Made by a program: the position numbers and the translations under genes. The notes under the pieces are model-generated. The model was not told the DNA's origin, searched no databases, and worked only from the letters and a program-made list of their open reading frames with translations. From Staphylococcus edaphicus (GTDB taxonomy: Bacteria > Bacillota > Bacilli > Staphylococcales > Staphylococcaceae): a DNA stretch of 64,000 bases. The stretch is taken from the NCBI RefSeq assembly GCF_002614725.1, contig NZ_MRZN01000006.1, forward strand, positions 1-64,000. The letters run 5' to 3'. Of the stretch, positions 45,411-54,299 are shown piece by piece. The stretch's first letter is position 1; every line of letters begins with the position of its first letter.

Positions 45411-46520
45411 ATGAATAATAATGAAAGAGAGGTTTTGAAACGCATCCAAGATAATCCATTTATTTCACAACAAGAACTTGCACAATCCATCGGCTTATCT
45501 AGACCTACTGTTGCCAACATCATTTCTGGATTAATTCGTAAAGAGTATGTGCTGGGTAAAGCGTATGTGTTAAATGAAAATTATCCAATCGTTTGTATTG
45601 GGGCTGCAAATTTAGATAGAAAATTTTATGTCCATTCAACATTACAATCAGAGACTTCAAATCCCGTTACTTCTACTAGATCTATTGGCGGCGTTGCAAG
45701 AAACATAGCAGAAAATTTAGGACGTATGGGAGAAACAGTTGCCTTTCTATCTACGAGTGGTAACGATAGTGAGTGGGACATGATTCACAAACTATCTAGT
45801 CCATTTATGAATTTGGATCATGTTCAACAAATTGAAAATGCTAATACCGGTTCGTATACAGCACTAATTAATGAAAATGGTGATATGGCCTATGGATTAG
45901 CAGATATGGAAGTTTATGACTATATAACACCTGAATTTTTAATTAAACGTACGCATCTCTTAATCAAAGCGAAATGTATTATTGTAGATTTGAATTTGAG
46001 TAAAAATGCAATCGATTTTCTCTGTGCTTACTCAGAAAAACACAACATCAAACTTGTAGTCATACCAGTGTCATCACCAAAAATGAAACATATGCCTGAT
46101 TCATTACATGCGATAGATTGGCTTATCATCAACCGAGATGAAACGGAAACTTATTTCAACATGAGCATAAATACGATTGATGATATGAAGCAAGCTGCTC
46201 AAAAATGGATAGCATTAGGTGTTTCCAATGTTGTTATTACAAATGGCGTTAAAGAACTTGTATTTAAAAATAATGAAACTGAAATAATACAACCCATCAT
46301 ACCATCAAATAATGTAATAGATGTAACTGGGGCTGGAGACTCATTTTCTAGTGCAGTGGTGTTCAGTTGGCTAAACAATTTGAATATTGACGACATACTT
46401 ACTGCTGGAATGATTAATGCTCGCAAAACAATCGAAACCAATTACACAGTTAGACAAAACTTAGATAAACAACAATTATATCGAGACTTGGAGGAATATA
46501 GAAATGCAAAAATATATTGA
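45411..46520 (+). CDS. psuK: Pseudouridine kinase with N-terminal winged helix (PfkB family)
   Basis: 369 residues. The first 55 form a helix-turn-helix (FISQQELAQSIGLSRPTVANIISGL). The rest is a ribokinase-like kinase: VCIGAANLDRKFYV, STRSIGGVARNIAENLGRMG and the catalytic VTGAGDSFSSAVVFSW. PfkB kinases fused to such HTH domains beside psuG phosphorylate pseudouridine. The 3' end overlaps psuG by 17 bases. The HTH suggests it may also regulate. Confidence 0.85.
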   Translation: MNNNEREVLKRIQDNPFISQQELAQSIGLSRPTVANIISGLIRKEYVLGKAYVLNENYPIVCIGAANLDRKFYVHSTLQSETSNPVTSTRSIGGVARNIAENLGRMGETVAFLSTSGNDSEWDMIHKLSSPFMNLDHVQQIENANTGSYTALINENGDMAYGLADMEVYDYITPEFLIKRTHLLIKAKCIIVDLNLSKNAIDFLCAYSEKHNIKLVVIPVSSPKMKHMPDSLHAIDWLIINRDETETYFNMSINTIDDMKQAAQKWIALGVSNVVITNGVKELVFKNNETEIIQPIIPSNNVIDVTGAGDSFSSAVVFSWLNNLNIDDILTAGMINARKTIETNYTVRQNLDKQQLYRDLEEYRNAKIY

Positions 46521-47415
46521 ATTTTCAAAAGAAGTCGCACAAGGTAAAGCTGAAGACAAACCTATCGTTGCTTTAGAATCTACAATTATTTCACATGGCA
46601 TGCCATATCCCCAAAATGTTGAAATGGCTCAAAATGTTGAACAAATCATTAGAAATCATGGCGCTATTCCTGCAACGATTGCAATTATTGATGGAAAAAT
46701 CAAAATTGGTTTAGAAGCAAATGAGTTAGACTTGCTTGCAACAAGCGATGATGTGGCTAAGGTATCACGCCGAGATTTAGCTGAAATCATTGCAACTAAA
46801 CGTATTGGTGCAACAACAGTTGCCTCTACCATGATTTGTGCAGAATTAGCTGATATTAAATTCTTTGTTACTGGTGGTATTGGAGGCGTACATAGAGGTG
46901 TTGCGCAAACAATGGATATCTCTGCAGATTTAGAAGAATTAAGTCAAACCAATGTAACTGTCATTTGTGCAGGTGCAAAGTCAATATTAGACTTACCAAA
47001 AACATTGGAATACCTTGAAACAAATGGCGTTCCCGTCATCGGTTATCAAACTGATGAACTTCCTGCGTTTTTCACTCCAGAAAGTGGCATCAAATTAAAC
47101 AGCTCAGCAGACACCCCCGAAGCAATTGCGCGTATCTGCAAGACTAAAAACGAATTAGCGCTCAATGGTGGTATCGTGGTGGCTAATCCTGTTCCACAAG
47201 CAGATGCACTATCTAAAGCCTACATTGACCAAATAATAGAAGATGCAGTCAAAGAAGCAGACGACAAAGGGATTAGTGGTAAAGATGCTACGCCATTCTT
47301 ACTCGGTAAAATTGTAGATAAATCTGATGGAAAAAGTTTAAAAACAAATATAAAACTTGTTGAAAACAATGCAGTTTTAGGAGCTAAAATAGCTGTTGCT
47401 TTCACTCAATTGTAG
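46504..47415 (+). CDS. psuG: Pseudouridine-5'-phosphate glycosidase
   Basis: 303 residues of the PsuG family, which cleaves the C-C glycosidic bond of pseudouridine-5'-P to uracil and ribose-5-P. VALESTIISHGMPYPQN at the N-terminus, KRIGATTVASTM (with the Lys nucleophile expected in this region) and FFVTGGIGGVHRG are family hallmarks. GGAGG lies in the end of psuK. Confidence 0.93.
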   Translation: MQKYIEFSKEVAQGKAEDKPIVALESTIISHGMPYPQNVEMAQNVEQIIRNHGAIPATIAIIDGKIKIGLEANELDLLATSDDVAKVSRRDLAEIIATKRIGATTVASTMICAELADIKFFVTGGIGGVHRGVAQTMDISADLEELSQTNVTVICAGAKSILDLPKTLEYLETNGVPVIGYQTDELPAFFTPESGIKLNSSADTPEAIARICKTKNELALNGGIVVANPVPQADALSKAYIDQIIEDAVKEADDKGISGKDATPFLLGKIVDKSDGKSLKTNIKLVENNAVLGAKIAVAFTQL

Positions 47416-47424
47416 GTGATCTTT

Positions 47425-48648
47425 ATGTCCATTTTATTTGGCTTTACTGGTATTATTTTCGCATTGTTCATAGCGTTTCTCTTTAGCTTCAATCGCAAAG
47501 ATATTAATATTAAAAAGCCACTCATCATGCTCATTATTCAAATAATTATTGTCCTCTTCATGATGAATACGACTATCGGCTTAACCATTTTAACTGGCCT
47601 AGGAGCATTTTTCGAGAAGCTAATTAACATTAGTCATGCAGGTATAGATTTTGTGTTTGGTGATATTGAAAATAAAGGCGGCTCTACGTTTTTCTTAAAC
47701 GTATTACTTCCTTTAGTATTTATTTCTGTACTGATCGGCATACTAAACTACTTAAACATACTTCCCTTCATAATCAAATATGTTGGGCTTATTATTAATA
47801 AAGTTACACGTATGGGTAGATTAGAAAGTTATTTTGCAATTTCCACTTCAATGTTGGGGCAACCTGAAGTATTTCTTACAATAAAAAACATAATTCCAAA
47901 GTTATCACGTGCAAAACTTTATACTATTGCTACCTCTGCTATGAGTGCTGTAAGTATGGCAATGCTTGGTTCTTATATGCAAATGATTGAACCTAAATAT
48001 GTTGTGACGGCAGTTATGCTTAATATCTTCAGCGCGCTTATAGTTGCAAGCATTATTAATCCTTATCAAGCCAATAAAAGTGATGTTGAAATATCTAATT
48101 TAATTGGCAACACAAACAATCTGCAATCTACAAATAAGAGAAAAGCGCAGTCTAAAAAGATTCCATTTTTCCAAATGATAGGTGATAGCGCCATAGACGG
48201 ATTCAAAATAGCAATCACTGTAGGCGTAATGCTACTTGCTTTTATTTCTTTAATGGAAGCTATTACTATCCTATTTGATTTAGTGGGGCTTAACTTCAAA
48301 CAGCTAATTGGCTATATTTTTGCACCTATCGCATTTATTATAGGTATTCCATGGAGTGAGACCGTCCACGCAGGGTCAATTATGGCAACAAAACTAATTA
48401 CTAATGAATTTGTTGCTATGCTAGATTTTCAAAAATTAGCTGGAGATTTATCCTCACGCACACAAGGCATACTTTCCGTGTATCTTGTAAGCTTTGCTAA
48501 TTTTGGTACAGTCGGCATTATTGTCGGAGCCATTAAAGGGATAAGTAGTGAGCAAGGTAATAACATTGCTTCATTTGCTCTACGTTTATTACTCGGTGCT
48601 ACTTTAGCTTCAATCATCTCTGCTTCTATAATTGGATTAGTACTGTAA
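47425..48648 (+). CDS. Concentrative nucleoside transporter (NupC/CNT family)
   Basis: 407 residues, about nine helices. GQPEVFLTIKNIIPKLSRAKLYTIATSAMSAV carries the nucleoside-binding GQxE motif, and SFANFGTVGIIVGAIKGIS is the second half-site. The ATG at 47425 after AGGTGATC is preferred to the GTG that abuts the psuG stop. Its operon suggests pseudouridine uptake. Confidence 0.85.
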   Translation: MSILFGFTGIIFALFIAFLFSFNRKDINIKKPLIMLIIQIIIVLFMMNTTIGLTILTGLGAFFEKLINISHAGIDFVFGDIENKGGSTFFLNVLLPLVFISVLIGILNYLNILPFIIKYVGLIINKVTRMGRLESYFAISTSMLGQPEVFLTIKNIIPKLSRAKLYTIATSAMSAVSMAMLGSYMQMIEPKYVVTAVMLNIFSALIVASIINPYQANKSDVEISNLIGNTNNLQSTNKRKAQSKKIPFFQMIGDSAIDGFKIAITVGVMLLAFISLMEAITILFDLVGLNFKQLIGYIFAPIAFIIGIPWSETVHAGSIMATKLITNEFVAMLDFQKLAGDLSSRTQGILSVYLVSFANFGTVGIIVGAIKGISSEQGNNIASFALRLLLGATLASIISASIIGLVL

Positions 48649-48694
48649 ATCGACGATGCTATTACACACGCTGTCTAGCTAATATTAACTTAAA

Positions 48695-48732
48695 AAGCTA
48701 TGCGTTCAAAAAATTGAGCGCATAGCTTATGT
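48695..48732. terminator. Terminator between nupC and the ADH gene
   Basis: AAGCTATGCG-TCAA (48695-48709) pairs with TTGA-CGCATAGCTT (48714-48728), one mismatch, loop of 4 A, then ATGTTT. It serves two convergent units. Confidence 0.75.
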
Positions 48733-48742
48733 TTATTGTCAT

Positions 48743-49873
48743 TTAATTCATTTTCACTACTAAACGTGCCGCTTCACCACGCGCTAAACGATCAAATCCT
48801 TCATTAATCTTTTCTAATGGTAACGTGTCAGTGAGCAGTTCATTTACCGGTAAACGTCCTTGATTATATAAATTTATAAAGCGTGGTATATCTCTGTCTG
48901 GTACACAACTTCCTACATATGAGCCTTTAACCGTTCTTTCTTCAGCAGCTAATGTTACTTGAGGAAAGGAAAATTTATGCTTTGGATCTGGCAATCCCGT
49001 GGTCGTGGTCATTCCACCCCGCCGCGTAATTTGATATGCTACATCCATTGCTGGCACAACACCTGCTGTCTCAAATGCATAATCCACACCACCATTTGTA
49101 TGTTGTTTAACCGCCTCTACAACATGCTCGTCACCAGAATTAAATACTGCAGTTGCACCCAATGATTTAGCCAAGTCAAATTTTTCTTCCTTAATATCTA
49201 AAGCTATAATTTCACTAGCACCTGCAAGTCGCGCTCCAAGAATAGCATTAAGTCCAATACCTCCAAGTCCTACGACTGCTACAGTACTACCTGCATTGAT
49301 ACGTGCGGTGTTAATCACTGCACCTATTCCTGTAATAACAGCGCAACCAAAAATGGCTACTTTTTCAAAAGGTATATTTTTATCTACTTTGACAATAGAA
49401 TTCGTAGAAACAACAGCATAATCTGCAAATCCTGATACACCTAAATGATGATGTATCGTTTTACCATTAACAGATTGATAACGAAATCCCCCTTCTAACA
49501 TTTCTCCTTTTTCATTCGCAGCCGCTCCATTTTCACATAATGCAGGTCTGCCTTCACGACATGGAATACAATGACCACAACTTGGTATAAACGTACAAAC
49601 AATATGATCACCTACTTCAAACCCCGAGACACCTTCGCCTAACTCAATAATTTCCCCCGCGGCTTCATGTCCCAAAACCATAGGCATTGGACGTGGACGG
49701 CTTCCATTAATCACAGATAAATCAGAGTGACATAAACCTACTGCCCCTATTTTTATAAGTACTTCATTGGCTTCAGGTTCATTCAGTTCTAAAGTTTCTA
49801 TTGCTAAAGGTTTACTTTCCGCATATGGGGCATCTTTACCCATTTCACTTAATACTGCAGCTCTTGTCTTCAT
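48743..49873 (-). CDS. Zinc-dependent alcohol dehydrogenase (MDR family)
   Basis: 376 residues. Catalytic zinc ligands in GLCHSDLS and GHEAAG; four structural-zinc cysteines in FIPSCGHCIPCREGRPALC; NAD site VGLGGIGLNA with the acidic residue in ALDIKEEK. The arrangement is that of class III-like ADHs. It lies 55 bases downstream of the lactonase gene and is probably cotranscribed, so it may oxidise the hydroxy acid released from a lactone. Confidence 0.85.
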   Translation of the reverse strand: MKTRAAVLSEMGKDAPYAESKPLAIETLELNEPEANEVLIKIGAVGLCHSDLSVINGSRPRPMPMVLGHEAAGEIIELGEGVSGFEVGDHIVCTFIPSCGHCIPCREGRPALCENGAAANEKGEMLEGGFRYQSVNGKTIHHHLGVSGFADYAVVSTNSIVKVDKNIPFEKVAIFGCAVITGIGAVINTARINAGSTVAVVGLGGIGLNAILGARLAGASEIIALDIKEEKFDLAKSLGATAVFNSGDEHVVEAVKQHTNGGVDYAFETAGVVPAMDVAYQITRRGGMTTTTGLPDPKHKFSFPQVTLAAEERTVKGSYVGSCVPDRDIPRFINLYNQGRLPVNELLTDTLPLEKINEGFDRLARGEAARLVVKMN

Positions 49874-49928
49874 AACAAACGCTCCTCATTCATCAAAATT
49901 ATTCACAGTTACTTTGATACAGTTGGCA

Positions 49929-50777
49929 TTATTCATAATAGCCTTCCGTTGATTTTCTAAAACCTTCAAACTGTTCTCCATCATGACCAAACCAAATTTG
50001 AGCATTTCTTTCTTCTGCTAATCTTTTTATTTTTTCTACTGATTTTGTCCATCCAATTGAATCATATAAAATACCTGGTGGTTTTAAAGTATCTTCTATA
50101 CTTTCTTTTGTGTATATTGCATCTGAAGCCAATATAATCGTACCTAATTCAGCACTTTCGATTTCTAAACCGATAATGCCCCATGCATGACCACTACCAT
50201 AATTTAATATGCGTATACCATCTACCAGTTTCAAATTGTCTTCTTCTTTTTTAATTGTTCTCCATTTTAAATTATTTTTAATCCAAGCATCTATATCTGC
50301 CCAAATATACGCACCTTCTTGCTGGTTTCGTGCATAGGTTTTCATTGCGCCACTCAACTCATCATCATGTACGATAATTGTAGCATTAGTGAAATATTCT
50401 AAACATCCTGCATGATCTAAATGTAAGTGCGAAGCAATGACAAAATCAACTTCTTTAGGATCCACATTTATTTGTTCTAATCTATGGGGTAGATGACATG
50501 ATTCATCTGCAAAGTAAGGAAATGCCTTTTGTGTTGCACTAATCCATCTACCATTATCTCCCATAGCATTTGGGTTACACGCTGTATCAAACAGTATTTT
50601 AGCATCAGGATGGTCTATAAACACAGTATATATTGGGAACTCATGCATTTCGTTATGCGCTTTTGGGTCATCTAGTGTCGCTTGATTTGAATTGGCAATC
50701 ATTAAATTCTTATCCATTTTCATACGTCCGTTGTCTAAAACATATATTTTCATGCGCTCTTTTTTCACATTAACCAT
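49929..50777 (-). CDS. Metallo-beta-lactamase-fold lactonase (AHL-lactonase family)
   Basis: 282 residues. The HxHxDH signature is SHLHLDHAG (His117, His119, Asp121, His122), with further ligands in YGSGHAWG, ILASDAIYT and WFGHDGEQ. FDTACNP and the overall length fit the AiiA/AttM (BlcC) lactonase family, which opens N-acyl-homoserine lactones or gamma-butyrolactone. The downstream ADH favours lactone catabolism over signalling. A perfect cre site precedes it. Confidence 0.78.
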   Translation of the reverse strand: MVNVKKERMKIYVLDNGRMKMDKNLMIANSNQATLDDPKAHNEMHEFPIYTVFIDHPDAKILFDTACNPNAMGDNGRWISATQKAFPYFADESCHLPHRLEQINVDPKEVDFVIASHLHLDHAGCLEYFTNATIIVHDDELSGAMKTYARNQQEGAYIWADIDAWIKNNLKWRTIKKEEDNLKLVDGIRILNYGSGHAWGIIGLEIESAELGTIILASDAIYTKESIEDTLKPPGILYDSIGWTKSVEKIKRLAEERNAQIWFGHDGEQFEGFRKSTEGYYE

Positions 50778-50815
50778 AAATACACACCCCTTTAAATTGT
50801 ATAATTACATTATAA

Positions 50816-50831
50816 TTGTAAACGATTACAA
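50816..50831. promoter_or_regulatory. cre site before the lactonase/ADH operon
   Basis: TTGTAAACGATTACAA fits the cre consensus at every position and is a near-perfect palindrome, 38 bases before the lactonase start. Confidence 0.75.
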
Positions 50832-50973
50832 AAATCAATTTTTTATTATTTATAATTCATACGTTAGGCATTCAATTATGTGTGTGTATGATAGCAAAAT
50901 CATGCAAGTCTTATCACATTAAAATTTTGATATAAAGTTCTTTTCGTAATATCCAAAACTATCCAAAATAATA

Positions 50974-51035
50974 GGAGTGGGATAGAAATCACATTTTATT
51001 AAACAGATTTCATCGTCCCACCCCAGCAAGATGAC
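50974..51035. repeat. Staphylococcal intergenic element, copy B
   Basis: GGAGTGGGATAGAAATC...AGATTTCATCGTCCCACCCC. GGGA-GAAATC and GATTTC-TCGTCCC form an imperfect hairpin. This copy lies just past nagB and may end its transcript. Confidence 0.75.
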
Positions 51036-51087
51036 TTTATGAAAGTAAACTAGGCATAATCATTTATGTTTCAGAGTAGTTATAATT

Positions 51088-51819
51088 TCATAGGATTGAT
51101 GTAAAGATGTCATCATCAATGATCACCTCTACATTTGGATGTTTGTGCAAAATTGAAGCCGGCAAAACTTCTGATATTTCACCTTTTAGCAATTGATTTA
51201 TAGCTTGTTGTTTGTTCTTGCCGAACGCTATTAATATGATACGTTTTGCACGCATAATCGATGACAATCCCATTGAAATTGCCTGTTTTGGGACATCTTC
51301 AATCCTTTCAAAATGTTGACGATTCGCATGAATTGTTGAAGGTGTCAAATCAACAACTCTTGTTACACTGGCAAATGATGAGTGAGGCTCATTAAAACCA
51401 ATGTGCCCATTTTCACCTATTCCTAATATTTGGATATCTGCCGGACCTATCTCACTTAAACATTTTTCATAATTTTCACTTTCATATTCGACGTTTATAG
51501 CATCACCTACAGGTAAATGAAGATGCGCTTTGTTCCACGTGTCATTATTGTTAAATAAGTGCTCATGCATATATACATGATAGCTTTGCTTATGCTCTGC
51601 TGATAAACCTACGTATTCATCTAAATTAAAAGTTACAACATTTGATAAGTCTATTTTATTAATATTTAATAGTTCTGATAAGTGTTTATACACGTCCACC
51701 ATTGTATTGCCAGTGGCCAATCCAAGCACGGCATCAGGTTTGATGATAAGTTGTTTAAGTATTTCTGTCGCGACATACTGACTCCCAATAGTACGATTTT
51801 TTAAATTTATTACATTCAT
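51088..51819 (-). CDS. nagB: Glucosamine-6-phosphate deaminase
   Basis: 243 residues. LGLATGNTMVDVY (phosphate-binding), FNLDEYVGL with the catalytic Asp, and GIGENGHIGFNEP with the active-site His/Glu are diagnostic. It converts GlcN-6-P to fructose-6-P and ammonia. It lies 79 bases downstream of a GlcNAc/glucose-type EIICB on the same strand. Confidence 0.93.
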   Translation of the reverse strand: MNVINLKNRTIGSQYVATEILKQLIIKPDAVLGLATGNTMVDVYKHLSELLNINKIDLSNVVTFNLDEYVGLSAEHKQSYHVYMHEHLFNNNDTWNKAHLHLPVGDAINVEYESENYEKCLSEIGPADIQILGIGENGHIGFNEPHSSFASVTRVVDLTPSTIHANRQHFERIEDVPKQAISMGLSSIMRAKRIILIAFGKNKQQAINQLLKGEISEVLPASILHKHPNVEVIIDDDIFTSIL

Positions 51820-51898
51820 CTTTTCACCATTTCTTTCTCTTTCCTATTAATAATTCGTTAATTTAAAAAGTTAATCTTTATATGCGTTACTGTTGGAT

Positions 51899-53437
51899 TT
51901 AGTTTGTTTCATTTTCTAAAAGTTCTTCTACTTCATTCTTAATAGTAGTGACATGTGGTCCATAAATGACTTGTACGCCGTTCCCTTTTTGAATCACACC
52001 ACGTGCTTCTGTGGATGCTAGCATGGTTTTATCAACTTCTTTATCTGTATTTAACGTTACCCTTAATCTAGTAGCACAACAATCAACGACATCGATATTT
52101 CCTTTACCCCCAAGTGCTTCAATGATTGTCTTAGCACGATCTGTTACTGCTACAGTGTCTGTTGCTGCTTCATCTTCACGTCCAGGTGTTTTAAAATTAA
52201 ATTTCATAATTAAACATCTAAATATGCCATAATATAAAATAAACCAAACAATACCTATGGGGATAACCCATAAAAAATTCGTCTTATCATTACCTTGTAA
52301 GACACCAAATAATAAATAATCTATAAAACCACCACTAAATGTTTGACCCACTGTTATATTGAAGATATCAGCCATCATAAATGCGAAACCATCTAAAATT
52401 GCATGAATAACATATAGTACGGGAGCAACAAATAGGAAACTAAATTCTAAAGGTTCAGTAATTCCTGTTAAGAAGGACGTTAATGCTGCAGATAACATTA
52501 ATCCGCCAACTACTTTTTTTCGTTCAGGTTTCGCAGTATGATAAATCGCCAACGCTGCCCCGCAAAGACCGAACATCATTGTTATAAATCTTCCAGACAT
52601 ATATCGTGAAACACCTGTATAGTATTTCGTCACATCAGGGTCGCCTAATTGTGCAAAGAATATATTCTGTGTACCTTGAACCATGTGCCCTTTAACTTCT
52701 AGTGAACCTCCCAATGCCGTTTGCCAAAAAGGTAAATAAAAAATATGGTGTAAACCAAATGGTCCTAATAATCGCAATATGAATCCAAAGAAAAATGTAC
52801 CAATTACACCTGTTTTATCAACAATACTGCCAACACCAAATATCCATCCTTGAACGGTTGGCCAAACAAAGAACATCACAACACCTAATACAATTGAAGA
52901 CACTGCTGTAATGATTGGTACAAAGCGCGATCCACCGAAGAATCCTAGATATGCCGGAAGTGATATCTTATGGAACTTATTATGTAAAAGCGCTGTCATT
53001 ATACCAGTGATAATTCCCCCAAACACACCTGTTTCTACAGTTTGTATGCCGAGGACCATACTTTGACCCTCTTCTGCCAAGTTCACCTTTGCTAATGTAC
53101 CCGTAATCGTTAATAATCCATTCATTGATGCATTCATAATTAAAAATCCAAGCATAGCTGCTAGGCCAGCAGTTCCTTTATCGCTTTTGGCTAAACCTAA
53201 TGCCACACCCACCGCAAAAATAACCGGTAAATTTTGAAAAACGATATTTCCTGCTGCAGACATTAGAATAAATATATTTTGTAAAAAAGTAATATCTAGT
53301 ACTGGATATGCTTTGATTGTGTTCGGATTACTTAATGCACCACCGATACCGAGTAATAATCCTGCCGCAGGTAAAATTGCAATTGGCAACATAAATGACT
53401 TTCCAAATTGTTGTGCTTTTTCAAACAATTTACTCAT
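51899..53437 (-). CDS. PTS glucose/N-acetylglucosamine-family EIICB
   Basis: 512 residues. EIIC (residues 1-400) has LPIAILPAAGLLLGIGGAL and the GITEPLEFSFLFVAP motif; a C-terminal EIIB carries the phospho-Cys in VVDCCATRLRVTL. No EIIA domain is attached. Next to nagB it probably imports glucosamine or GlcNAc. Because nagA is absent here, glucosamine would be metabolised with these two genes alone. AGGAGG precedes the ATG. Confidence 0.85.
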   Translation of the reverse strand: MSKLFEKAQQFGKSFMLPIAILPAAGLLLGIGGALSNPNTIKAYPVLDITFLQNIFILMSAAGNIVFQNLPVIFAVGVALGLAKSDKGTAGLAAMLGFLIMNASMNGLLTITGTLAKVNLAEEGQSMVLGIQTVETGVFGGIITGIMTALLHNKFHKISLPAYLGFFGGSRFVPIITAVSSIVLGVVMFFVWPTVQGWIFGVGSIVDKTGVIGTFFFGFILRLLGPFGLHHIFYLPFWQTALGGSLEVKGHMVQGTQNIFFAQLGDPDVTKYYTGVSRYMSGRFITMMFGLCGAALAIYHTAKPERKKVVGGLMLSAALTSFLTGITEPLEFSFLFVAPVLYVIHAILDGFAFMMADIFNITVGQTFSGGFIDYLLFGVLQGNDKTNFLWVIPIGIVWFILYYGIFRCLIMKFNFKTPGREDEAATDTVAVTDRAKTIIEALGGKGNIDVVDCCATRLRVTLNTDKEVDKTMLASTEARGVIQKGNGVQVIYGPHVTTIKNEVEELLENETN

Positions 53438-53887
53438 ATTTTATTACCTCCTAATTAACATAAATATACAGTTAAAGAAAATATTAATCAATATAATTCA
53501 TTATATTGAAAATTATTTTCATAATTAGGTAATATCTTGCCCGTTATAGGTTTGCAAGTATAGTTTTACAATCAATTGTTACCATATCTATTTTCATTTT
53601 ATTTCTCTACTTTATTACTGAAACTATTTTACAAACGCCATCCAAAGTATTAATCATTAAGATCTTAGTAGTCGCTTATTTTGAGCAATTAAACTACATA
53701 AATTACTAACATAATAAATTTCATCTGCTTATATAGCTAATGATAAAAAATATGTGCAAAAAGATAATCACAGGCACTTCGATGAAATTGTTCAACCTAT
53801 ATTAGGTCTAAAAAATATATTGATTTTACTTTACTGGCTAATTTATGTAAATATATAAGAAGGATTTTATACGAGGAGCGATGTTAA
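53438..53887. other. Gene-free stretch
   Basis: 450 AT-rich bases between divergent units, holding promoters for the PTS gene (-) and the small membrane protein (+). No convincing cre, antiterminator target, small gene or repeat was seen. Confidence 0.5.
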
Positions 53888-54118
53888 ATGAGCGCATGGA
53901 ACAACTATCAAAAAGTTCTATTTGGACTAAGTGCCGTTTTTTTCTTCGGATATCTATTAGATTTAATTAATGTTTTTACATTTGGTGAAACTTTTAGATT
54001 GCTAATGCTTTTAGGCTTTACGCTTTTGACATCAATTTATCTTTTTGAGCGAGAAAAAGTCGCTTCGCTTTTATTTATGCTTACCTCCCTTTTAATATTA
54101 ATTTCATTAATTTTTTAA
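53888..54118 (+). CDS. Small hydrophobic membrane protein, unknown function
   Basis: 76 residues with three closely packed hydrophobic stretches (VLFGLSAVFFFGYLLDLINV, FRLLMLLGFTLLTSIYLF, VASLLFMLTSLLILISLIF). GAGGAG lies 10 bases before the ATG. No family is recognised. It stands alone and ends in a stem-loop. Confidence 0.6.
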   Translation: MSAWNNYQKVLFGLSAVFFFGYLLDLINVFTFGETFRLLMLLGFTLLTSIYLFEREKVASLLFMLTSLLILISLIF

Positions 54119-54123
54119 ATAAA

Positions 54124-54150
54124 AATAGAGGGGGATATCCCCCCTCTATT
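54124..54150. terminator. GC-rich 11-bp stem-loop
   Basis: AATAGAGGGGG (54124-54134) and CCCCCTCTATT (54140-54150), loop of 5. It directly follows the small membrane protein; the T-run is on the minus-strand side (TTTTTATTT), so it could also back up the argF-side terminator. Confidence 0.7.
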
Positions 54151-54229
54151 AGATGAGAGCGGAACAGAAATCTAATTTTCTTAAATAGATTTCGTCGCCC
54201 CGCCCCGATAAGTATGGCTAGAACTGATA
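54151..54229. repeat. Staphylococcal intergenic element, copy C
   Basis: GAGCGGAACAGAAATCTAA...TAGATTTCGTCGCCCCGCCCC...GGCTAGAACTGATA. It has the same core as copies A, B and D; the TAGAACTGATA tail resembles the TAGAATTGATA tail of copy D. Confidence 0.75.
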
Positions 54230-54230
54230 A

Positions 54231-54279
54231 TATAAACTGAGACTGGAACGAACCTAATTTGTCCCAGTCTCAGTTTATA
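54231..54279 (-). terminator. Terminator of the ornithine carbamoyltransferase gene
   Basis: TATAAACTGAGACTGG (54231-54246) and CCAGTCTCAGTTTATA (54264-54279) form a perfect 16-bp stem, 21 bases past the stop. Confidence 0.8.
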
Positions 54280-54299
54280 AATAAAAATATCTTTTTTAT

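Noticed and set aside
53739..53805. Short frame before the small membrane protein gene
   Set aside because: No ribosome site and no recognisable peptide character.
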